From assembly GCA_023627715.1 (NCBI GenBank), contig JAMAHW010000035.1, positions 1-64,000 on the forward strand: 64,000 bases of DNA, given 5' to 3'. Source of the DNA: Periconia sp. R9002. Its lineage: Eukaryota; Ascomycota; Dothideomycetes; Pleosporales; Periconiaceae. The position numbers and the translations under genes are program-made. Of the stretch, positions 56,752 to 64,000 are shown piece by piece (the stretch's first letter is position 1; every line of letters begins with the position of its first letter). The notes below the pieces were generated by a model. That model saw nothing but the letters and a program-made list of their open reading frames with translations, was not told the origin of the DNA and made no database searches.

Positions 56752-57085
56752 CGTAGAATGAACTCCTAATAATATCCAATAATCTCAAGGTATATTCGAA
56801 AATTGAGTGCAAGTGTACGATGCTTTATACGCAGTTGAATGAAACAATCCAGACAGACACATACGTCATGCTCACTGCATCTCTCAAGCCTTCGCTTAAC
56901 CAACTTTAGCTCCCGAGACGCTTCCTCCTGTACCCCTGGAAAACTTTACCAATTTGTGCCCCTCGCACCAACCCCACGTGCGATACTTTTCGCGATATCT
57001 CCCTTCTTTCCCTCTCTTCATTCTTCACAGTCTTTTCGTGTATCATCTTTTGACTTCCATAGTCTTCGAATTCTCGACTTCATCA
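56752..57085. promoter_or_regulatory. Divergent upstream region of the broken membrane-protein gene and EFM4
   Basis: 334 bases between start codons pointing apart; pyrimidine-rich near EFM4 (about 56990-57060). The EFM4 frame is open upstream to 56954 but lacks a better start. Confidence 0.45.
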
Positions 57086-57871
57086 ATGACCCCACCAACG
57101 CACCTTGACCCCTCTTCCCTCGGTACACGCGAGTACTGGGACTCAGCATATACGACTGAGCGGGCAAACTTTAGCGCAAACACCGAAGATGAGGGGACCG
57201 TCTGGTTCAGCGACGCCGGTGCGGAAGAGCGGATGTGTAGTTTCCTCGAGGATCTTGCAGAAGAAGGGGAACTAGTTAAAGAGAATTCGACCGACGCAGT
57301 TGAAGAAGGCGACACCGGAGCAGGAGAACACAAGCGAGCAACAAGATTTCTCGATTTAGGAACCGGAAATGGACATTTACTGTTCAGTCTGCGCGAAGAC
57401 GGTTGGGAAGGCGATCTGGTCGGTGTCGACTACTCCACTCAATCAATTCAACTCGCGTCCGAGATCCTCGCATCCAAACCGCAAGAAACCCACTCTGGTA
57501 TCTCATTCTTCGAGTTTGATATCCTGTCGCCGCTGTCGCCACCGCCGGCCTGGCTCGCGGATGGCTTTGATGTCGTGCTCGATAAAGGCACCTTCGACGC
57601 CATCTCGCTGTCCGACGAGAAGGATGCACAGGGCCGTAGGATAGTGGAAGGATACCGGGAAAGTGTCGAGCGCTTAGTAAAGAGTGGAGGCAGATTTCTG
57701 ATTACGAGCTGCAATTGGACGGAAGAAGAATTAAGAGCATGGTTGGAAGGCGAAGAAAGCGCGTTTGTGTATGAGGACAAGGTGAAGTATCCTAGCTTCA
57801 CGTTCGGAGGGAAGACGGGGAGTAGCGTGTGCACGATTTGCTTCCGGCGGCGGCGAACGAGGAAGACATAA
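57086..57871 (+). CDS. EFM4: eEF1A lysine methyltransferase EFM4 (METTL10 family)
   Basis: Single exon, 261 aa from the ATG at 57086 (MTPPTHLDPSSLGTREYWDS). The SSLGTREYWDSAY start is diagnostic of the EFM4/METTL10 group. The S-adenosylmethionine site is clear: motif I FLDLGTGNGHLLF, post-I VGVDYSTQSIQLA, and the FDVVLDKGTFDAI block that follows. An acidic insertion (about residues 55-85) lies before motif I. In yeast the enzyme dimethylates Lys316 of elongation factor 1A in the cytosol. The gene faces EFM7 tail to tail with 125 bases between stop codons. Confidence 0.93.
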   Translation: MTPPTHLDPSSLGTREYWDSAYTTERANFSANTEDEGTVWFSDAGAEERMCSFLEDLAEEGELVKENSTDAVEEGDTGAGEHKRATRFLDLGTGNGHLLFSLREDGWEGDLVGVDYSTQSIQLASEILASKPQETHSGISFFEFDILSPLSPPPAWLADGFDVVLDKGTFDAISLSDEKDAQGRRIVEGYRESVERLVKSGGRFLITSCNWTEEELRAWLEGEESAFVYEDKVKYPSFTFGGKTGSSVCTICFRRRRTRKT

Positions 57872-57996
57872 ATCTACGAAGCAACGCGATGCATTGCAAA
57901 GTCATAAAATTGCTGTGAATCGTAGGGATATGGGATGATTGAGGAATGAACATGAGGATTGAATGGAGGATTGATTGGCAACGGTTTAGAGCAACG

Positions 57997-59145
57997 TCAC
58001 TGCGATGGTTCTTTCCTCTTCAGCCTCGCAACAGCCAGCCATTTCTTCCTTCCCGTCACATCCTCCCTGCCACCTTCCCTTTCCTTCTCCCAAGCTCTCC
58101 TTTCACCTGCGGCATCCATCTCGAATATGTCCTCAACCTGCAATCCGACCTCGTCAACCACCTCGAAAAAAGGCGCCATCTTTGCGCGTCCCGTGTGAAA
58201 ACCCGCGACTACGTAGACACGAGCTGATGGCTCAGGCGATAAAAAATGCTCCATCGATCTAGCAAGGCTGGTATGCTCGCCTGGCATCCATAAACAGTCT
58301 GCCGCAAGAATCCTTGTAAAGCGCCCCGCGTTCGCAGTCGCAAAAGATGACTCCAAGTCGCCCCATTGGTGCCCGTGGACGCTGATCTTGGATTGGAGGG
58401 AGGCGGGCGTGTTCTTTTTCACGTTGGTTTCGAGGGTAGAGAGGATCGGTGGGGCAGGGTAATCTGTTATAGCGACCTGGTGGTTATCAGCACCGTCAAC
58501 CTGGGTGAGTATAGAAAGCGGGTGCGAAGGACGAACCTCTTCGGCGCCGGCCAATGCTGCCATAATGCCACCCAATCCTACGCCTAAAGTGAACAGAATT
58601 TCAATCAGCCATCTCTTCCAAGCTTCCTCTGCCCATTGTTCAAACCCCCTTTCATGTATGTATTCAGTATCGCATGGCATGTTACCAAACGGACTGGATT
58701 ACCATGACGCACCTGCACCTAATTCTAATACTCTCTCCCCCCTAACTGCCCATATTTTCTCTCCCTCTGCATCCAACCACCACTTTCCTTCCCCCCACTT
58801 CTCAGTCTCGTCCTGTCCTCTCACCTTCCCACTCCCTGCTTCGTCACCGTCCTTCAACCCGGGCCTTCCAGCGAGAATTTCACCAACCAGCACGCCCGCA
58901 TTCCACAGATAATGGGCAAACTTCTTCCTTTGCTCCTCGCCGTCGATGTCGGCGGTCTGCAGCTCTATTATAGGATAGGAAGGATTGGACGGTGTGTATA
59001 CTATGGTAGTGGAGGGATCGGTGCCGTGCTGGTTCTGGAGGTCGTCGGTGAAGATTGAGCCTAGGGTCGAGGAGAAGATGTCTTCGGGGGAGAGGGCTTG
59101 ATCGGCTGGATGACGGAGGGTTATGAGGGAGGGGAGGAGGACCAT
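57997..59145 (-). CDS. EFM7: eEF1A N-terminal and lysine methyltransferase EFM7 (NNT1)
   Basis: Two exons, 59145-58713 and 58583-57997, with a 129-nt GTGCGT...TTAG intron; about 339 aa. The splice rebuilds motif I: exon 1 ends VLELGAG and exon 2 continues VGLGGIMAAL, giving the SAM-binding loop of a family-16 methyltransferase. KFAHYLWNAGVLVGE upstream and ILAADCLWMPGEH downstream are typical of EFM7/NNT1. In yeast the enzyme methylates the N-terminal Gly and Lys3 of elongation factor 1A. The fungal name NNT1 comes from an older nicotinamide N-methyltransferase annotation, so that activity remains a possibility by family name only. A low-complexity acidic insertion is present before the splice (residues about 100-125). 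Confidence 0.9.
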
Positions 59146-59663
59146 TCTGTCCGTTGCTCTCGTTGCGTATTTACGGTGGAAACCCTAGAGAACAGGAATT
59201 ATTTGAAAGGAAAAATGTAACAGAGAAAAGACGACATGATATGTTTACGGATCGTACAGTTGATGATGTATTTTTTTTTCTAGAGACTACAGCGGGGCAG
59301 GCGGAGGTGGGGTAGTTACTTTAGATGCTATTAGCGTGATTCATGGTCGTGTGAGGTGCACGCGCCGACATGGATATGGGCGTTCGTTAGCGGTGGTGTG
59401 CGCGCATCATCGATCTTCCAGAAAGTATCCCACCAGTTTCAGATCTCAGCCACTGCTTGAGACGATTTCCCTTCTTATGATACGCTGCGCCGTGCTTCTT
59501 CCACCACTGTCACTTCGCTGTGCGAACAACCTCGGCTCGAAACCCCCGCGGAAAGATCAAGCACTTGCGTGAATCCGCATCCTTCTCTCTTCACCAACTC
59601 CATCTAAACCATTTAGAAAGAACACACCAGTTACCACCATACCACACAATCCAAAACACGAGA
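59146..59663. promoter_or_regulatory. Divergent promoter region between EFM7 and the TMEM205-like gene
   Basis: 518 bases between start codons pointing apart. The TMEM205-like leader (about 59540-59663) is C/A-rich. A run of T (59271-59279) lies closer to EFM7. No gene was seen. Confidence 0.45.
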
Positions 59664-60262
59664 ATGACGTCCCTGTCCTCCTTCAAAAACCCAACCGCCT
59701 ACCATGTCCTCAGGTAAGCCTCCCACATCTACACTCACCATCCCACACACCTAATGCGACAAACAGCTACGGCACCCTCCTAGGCTCCACCCTCTTCCAA
59801 TCCTTCATCGGCGGCATCATCGCCTTCCGCGTCCTTCCCCGCCCTCAATTCTCCACCCTCCAAAAACACACATTCCCCGCCTACTTCATCCTCCAAACCA
59901 TAACGCCGGCGCTCATGATCCTCACCTACCCATCCTTCACCTCACGGTTATCACCGACATCCTCCTCCTCCTCAAAGGACACACTTGCCTTCTACCTCCT
60001 CGCCACGATGCTCGTCACGGGTGTGGTTAACATGGTCTATGTCGGCCCCAAGACGACGGAAATCATGAAGCTGAGGAAACACCAGGAGACCAAGGATGGG
60101 AGGAAGAGCTATGATAAAGGTCCCGAGCCGCATAGTGCGGAGATGCAGAGGTTGAATAAGGCGTTTGGTATGCTTCATGGGGTTAGTAGTTTGGTGAATT
60201 TGGTCGGGTTTTTGAGCATGTGTTGGTATGGAGTTTTGTTGGGTGAGGGGTTGAGTTTGTAG
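59664..60262 (+). CDS. TMEM205-like membrane protein (DUF4149)
   Basis: Two exons, 59664-59713 and 59767-60262, with a 53-nt intron inside a Ser codon; 181 aa. The splice gives HVLSYGTLLGSTLFQSFIGG, which starts the first helix. Four hydrophobic segments are visible (about residues 17-40, 55-75, 90-110 and 150-175). FQSFIGGIIAFRVLPRPQFS, NMVYVGPKTTEIMKLR and LNKAFGMLHGVSSLVNL match the TMEM205/DUF4149 pattern. Human TMEM205 is linked to drug resistance and secretory traffic; the fungal role is unknown. A Ser-rich loop joins helices 2 and 3. Confidence 0.88.
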
Positions 60263-61499
60263 GATCTGGGATTGTTACTATGGGGATGGGTTGACGTGGT
60301 CAATATATGAACAATAGGAACTTGATTGTGGTAGAGTATTCGATTCCTCGCGCTATCGACACTGTAGAAATACGCGGTAACGTCCTTGCCCCGGACAAAT
60401 ACATCGATATTAGATATATCTGTGTATCCGTCTGGGGCAAGGACGTTACTGTACATTCCTACTGTGTTTATACTTCGAGGGAATTTCATTACTCTGCGAC
60501 GCTGAAGTTTTCACAATTTTTTTTCTTATGTGTGTATTGATTTATCTAGAGCAAATAGATCATCTTTCTCTGAGCCTCGTTGAGCTCGATATATGTAGCG
60601 TTTCTACCGGATATAGCGCGATCGAGTGTGACTGTTTTCATGATGTAGTGTTGGTATTTACTCTATGATTCTCATTCAACCATGATTCCGCCCCTAAAAC
60701 ATGGCCGTCGCTAGTATAAATATCCTGGAAAAAAGCAGTTGGCTGCGTACAGAGCAACTTTTACTACACATAACGTGTAAAAAGTTTAGCTTATGGATGG
60801 ATGGTCGAGGAGGAGGTGTTGTTGTGGTATTCATGATATGTAGTGCGGGAAAAAAATCAACGAAATAAAAAGACGGCTCTTGGTATGTGAATCTTAACAT
60901 CTAGAAAGAATTTGATGCTTTGACTTGTTCCTGGATTGGGCTTTACATAGCACTCGAGAAACGTACACGGAAAAGCTTTCAGTCGTATATGGAACAGGCA
61001 AGCTTAGTATTTCTTTTCAAGGTGAGAGCGATGAGCAAGAATGGAGTCAAGATTGTCACGAGGTGAGTGTGTTTTTAGGAATGTTGAACAGCATTTGGAA
61101 GCCTCGAGCATAAAACCGTATCATTTGGCCATATTCATATTCTCGGGGGCTTCGGCAGTGAAGCTTGATACATCTGCGATTTTGGATTGGGGGGCAGTAT
61201 ACTGTCAGAGGGACCGTGTTCATCTCTGGTAGACGGAAACGTATGAGCGGCAGCGTCAGAGTAGCCACAGCACTCTCAATCTGCTTCACAGAAACCATTA
61301 TACATCAAAGCACGGCATGGGTACGATGTAGGTAAGAGCACTTGGAAACACATCGAGCAGCGCGATTGCACTGAACATGATTGAGATAGGCCACTGACAC
61401 TAACTACATCAGGCGTAGCACATCCATCATCTATCTCCACAGCCCTGATTCGTCACACACGAGCCCAAAAAAATTTCCCAAAACCACAGACCAAAAATG
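60263..61499. other. Gene-free stretch containing the imperfect palindrome
   Basis: About 1.2 kb between the TMEM205-like gene and the terminator of tRNA-Leu. It contains the long palindrome. The remaining part is AT-rich with no supported gene. Confidence 0.45.
60331..60497. repeat. 167-bp imperfect palindrome (MITE-like inverted repeat)
   Basis: Two arms of about 80 bases are reverse complements with roughly three quarters identity and almost no spacer (centre near 60414). The best part is exact: GTAACGTCCTTGCCCC at 60377-60392 against its complement at 60434-60449. Because of the symmetry both strands encode similar short peptides (NVLAPD and GKDVT occur in both), which is not evidence of a gene. 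No target-site duplication was seen. It could be an old miniature inverted-repeat element or the source of a hairpin RNA. Confidence 0.85.
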
Positions 61500-61507
61500 A
61501 AAAAAAA
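61500..61507 (-). terminator. Likely polymerase III terminator of tRNA-Leu
   Basis: An A8 run on the plus strand is T8 in the transcript, about 43 bases past the tRNA 3' end. No stronger T run lies closer. Confidence 0.5.
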
Positions 61508-61549
61508 GATATTCCCGACTTCTACTCTTTTCGAGTAGACGAAGTATAT

Positions 61550-61649
61550 TGATGAGAGTGGGACTTGAACCCACGCCACTTTCGTGACCAGGAATTAGAT
61601 GTTAAGAAAGACCTTAACCTGGCGCCATAACCAACTCGGCCATCTCACC
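61550..61649 (-). tRNA. tRNA-Leu (AAG) with intron
   Basis: The 100-nt gene has acceptor GGTGAGA pairing with TCTCATC (one G-T pair), discriminator A, a long variable arm (TCACGAAAGTGGC) as expected for leucine tRNAs, and T arm GTGGGTTCAAGTCCCAC. The anticodon stem is CCAGG/CCTGG with loop TTAAGG, so the anticodon is AAG. An 18-nt intron follows base 37 (TCTTTCTTAACATCTAAT), leaving 82 nt. Confidence 0.94.
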
Positions 61650-62938
61650 ATGTAATGTGATTTGATGGGAGTTTTGCTGCAATAATATGAATATGTATGT
61701 AATGATTGAAGCCTTCAAGCTCGCTTGCGATTTTTTTCGACATGTGGGTATCCGCTATCGAGGTTTTCACCGCCCTGATACCCTGGTTGAGTTGTGATGT
61801 ACTAGCGTAGGAGCTATGGTGCAATCCTCCGTGGTACTGGGTTTCTATCGTTCTGGTTGAACACTCCAAGTTACAGTACACCTACTTCCCAGGGAAAGAT
61901 ACATAGACAGTAGATCCCTCTTCCAAAAGCTGTCCAACTCAACAGAGACGAAGTTGATTTTAATGCGACCTCGTAATGACACCCTCACAAGTCTGAGCTT
62001 GACTATCAACTCTAAATAATGGTAGGACGTAAATCCCATCGTTTGCAGTCTGAAGTCTAACCCTCATCAAAAACTAAGCAAGTCCTAGCAAAACACAATA
62101 CATCATCGCTCCCTAACACGACCGCTGCCTTCGCAATATCTTCTGGTCTTCTGACTTTTCACAGTGGAGTCGAAGTAGCGACGTCTTGCGGCCGCACACA
62201 CTTGAGGACATTGAAATCCATTGTCTCATGTTTCTAGACCTGCTCTCTCGGTTACTACACGAAGTAGAGTTAGACCTCATTGATGTTTCGATATTTGGGG
62301 GAACAGTTACATAGAGGAACAACAGTTCTACAAAAGATACCATTTGTGGAAACATTCCTGATGGTGGATCTTATCATTTCTATATTAACGTCCTTCGAAG
62401 CAATATATCCGGCTTTCAGCGTTGAATGAGTCGTGCTCCCTCCCCTGAGATACGACGAAGCAAGATAAAACGAAACATCTGCATAAGATCGAAGAGAGAG
62501 GGAGCCTACGCAAGTCGGCTACTCTAACTATCGCTGCTGTAGATACTGGAATGGTTTACATATCGCACGGCTACGTTTCTTAAGAGCAGCATGTAACTAG
62601 AGCCACGCAGTCAGTAAGATGTTGAAAAGTTGAAGATGTTGATGGGGCTTATATATGCATTGCAAAGAGATGAAGAGTGTTTCCAGACTTTTCTAATATA
62701 TAATCAATTGTGCGTGGGAAAATCCGTGGTAAAGCTGAATACCATAATCTGAGTATGGAAAGCGGATATTCAACAAGGAATTAGAGACTCGAGGATAAGC
62801 GGCACGCAGAATTCTTGAGTGCAGTGGTCGTGATAGCGCCCCGACGATTGTTGGAATCAAACATCGTTGGCATTCGTTATTAAAAATTACCTACAACCGT
62901 CCATTCATACCGGGTCACGTCAATGGTTACATATTACT
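61650..62938. other. Gene-free stretch between tRNA-Leu and the C2H2 gene
   Basis: About 1.3 kb, AT-rich, with frames up to 80 codons that look like no family. The right end should hold the 3' region of the zinc-finger gene. Confidence 0.45.
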
Positions 62939-64000
62939 CTACTCATCATCGTTTTCATCCATAGCAAACTCAACTGGCCCTTTCAACCCGTCCCTTTGCA
63001 TTTTGAGTGGAAAACGAACGCCTGCCAGGCCAAGAAGACCCGAACTCATGACCAACGTCGCAATATGACTCTTGGGAATCTCATCGAGGACAGCCTTACC
63101 GTCAGGGAAGAGACTCGCAGGCATCGCACTACGCAAATAGTAAACCCGAGATGCCAAAAATGGAACCAGTGGGCTGAGACGGAAAAACCGCGGCCCCTGA
63201 GGCGGCGACTTGGAATTTGAGTTATCAGATTTTTGCCGCTGGATCCTGACTGTTTTCTGACTTCCTGCTGGTGTATGGTCTGTAATCTTCTTCCGTGCAG
63301 GAGTGGAGGGCCGAGCTTTCGGCGTTGGAATAGAGTCTTCTTTGGTATTAGCCATCGGCGTGTCTTCGATGGAAACTGGGTCAATATAAAATTCGCTAGT
63401 TGCAGTGTCGCGACAGCCTTGCATGATCTCGTCAAGATCGAGAGGTTCAAAAGATCCGCCTTTGTTCCTAGAGAAGCCCTGTTCAAGAACTGAGTTGCCT
63501 TTCAGGCTCGAAGGAAGAGATGCACCATGTGATTCATAGAGGTGCTGTAAAAATTCTCCTTCAGACGTGTACAACCTCTGATCGCATTGCCGATACCGGT
63601 GGTAATGCTGAGCATGTTCAACGTGAAAAGCACGATATCCAGCCCCGCACAAGTGGCAGTGATGCGCCTTTGGAGATGGGAATTGGGGACATAGTGGAGG
63701 CCCCGCATTCTCAGCAGCAATATCGTCGAATGACCGTAAGAACCGACAGCTCCAAACACGACAGTGGGAGTGTTTATTCATGGCGTCGTTGTTTTCAAAA
63801 ACTTTGAGACAATAACGACATCGGAAGGGTCCCACTGCATGAGGATGAACCATGTTCTCCAGATGATTTTCCAATCTTTCGGCCCACCAAGCAGACCGAT
63901 CTAACTCGCCCGCATACATGTGCTCAGCCACGTGTTCACATCTCTCACTCCAGTTTTTGGATCGCTTCCCGCAAAAACCACAGTGTAACATCGGATCATC
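62939..64000 (-). CDS. C2H2 zinc-finger protein, 5' part beyond the window edge
   Basis: Partial: the frame is open to the last base of the window (Asp-Asp-Pro before the Met at 63991), so the start lies further right. The visible part is about 353 aa. Zinc-finger-like units are LHCGFCGKRSKNWSERCEHVAEH, with C-X2-C-X12-H-X3-H spacing, then FRCRYCLKVFENNDAMNKH and HHCHLCGAGYRAFHVEH, and a fourth, looser unit ending EFLQHLYESHG. A Ser/Pro/Lys-rich linker follows, then a hydrophobic stretch (PLVPFLASRVYYL) and an acidic end. This combination is common in large fungal C2H2 families that are probably transcription factors; the target genes are unknown. Confidence 0.82.
   Translation of the reverse strand, partial: DDPMLHCGFCGKRSKNWSERCEHVAEHMYAGELDRSAWWAERLENHLENMVHPHAVGPFRCRYCLKVFENNDAMNKHSHCRVWSCRFLRSFDDIAAENAGPPLCPQFPSPKAHHCHLCGAGYRAFHVEHAQHYHRYRQCDQRLYTSEGEFLQHLYESHGASLPSSLKGNSVLEQGFSRNKGGSFEPLDLDEIMQGCRDTATSEFYIDPVSIEDTPMANTKEDSIPTPKARPSTPARKKITDHTPAGSQKTVRIQRQKSDNSNSKSPPQGPRFFRLSPLVPFLASRVYYLRSAMPASLFPDGKAVLDEIPKSHIATLVMSSGLLGLAGVRFPLKMQRDGLKGPVEFAMDENDDE

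Noticed and set aside
60175..60540. Two opposite-strand frames encoding similar peptides
   Set aside because: The similarity is a consequence of the palindrome at 60331-60497, not of a duplicated gene.

Overview
The window is nuclear DNA of a filamentous ascomycete (Pezizomycotina, most likely Dothideomycetes). Evidence: short GT-AG introns (mostly 45-140 nt) with CTAAC/CTAAT-type branch sites, gene spacing of a few hundred bases to a few kilobases, intron-containing tRNA genes, and fungal gene families: an AA9 lytic polysaccharide monooxygenase, fungal MED15, CLU1/TIF31, SOM1, COX7A/COX9, EFM4, EFM7 and DUF7704. The class-level guess rests mainly on two related introns inside the glycogenin gene that look like introner-like elements. 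There is no sign of bacterial, phage or viral DNA, no CRISPR array, no intact transposon and no biosynthetic gene cluster.

Layout. 1-2495 is a simple-repeat-rich stretch without a gene. 2496-9195 holds a divergent pair, a mitochondrial AAA ATPase (-) and the mitochondrial-clustering/eIF3-associated protein CLU1 (+). 10449-11262 is a secreted AA9 copper monooxygenase. 11756-12249 has two tandem tRNA-Phe genes, each with an intron. 13802-16190 is an F-box/WD40 protein (-), divergent from a DUF7704 membrane protein at 17449. 20355-24192 has an AIF/AMID-like FAD oxidoreductase and a cryptochrome/(6-4) photolyase, both (-). 25447-31531 carries glycogenin, the Cys-Gly dipeptidase DUG1 and mitoribosomal protein L20, all (+). 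32022-36181 is compact: a RAD51-like ATPase (-), SOM1 (+), TAF8 (-), COX7A (+). A gene-free stretch of about 6 kb precedes the single-exon MED15 gene (42305-46957). 49448-51054 is a Ser/Thr-rich single-pass membrane protein (-). 53867-60262 has a DUF676 serine esterase, a small membrane-protein gene whose splice does not keep frame, the eEF1A methyltransferases EFM4 and EFM7 arranged tail to tail, and a TMEM205-like protein. 60331-60497 is a long imperfect palindrome, 61550-61649 an intron-containing tRNA-Leu(AAG), and a C2H2 zinc-finger gene runs off the right edge.

Themes. Mitochondrial functions are frequent (AAA protein, CLU1, possibly the AIF-like protein, mL58/MRPL20, SOM1, COX7A, and possibly a mitochondrial form of DUG1), but the genes are not co-oriented and this looks like ordinary gene neighbourhood, not a cluster. 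EFM4 and EFM7 act on the same substrate, eEF1A. I found no clear new multi-gene system. The most unusual signals are the repeated introner-like introns in glycogenin, the open reading frame inside the preceding glycogenin intron, the 167-bp palindrome, and the out-of-frame splice in the small membrane-protein gene.

Exon boundaries were read by eye from splice consensus plus reading-frame continuity. Family names come from recognition of the protein sequences; no database was searched.
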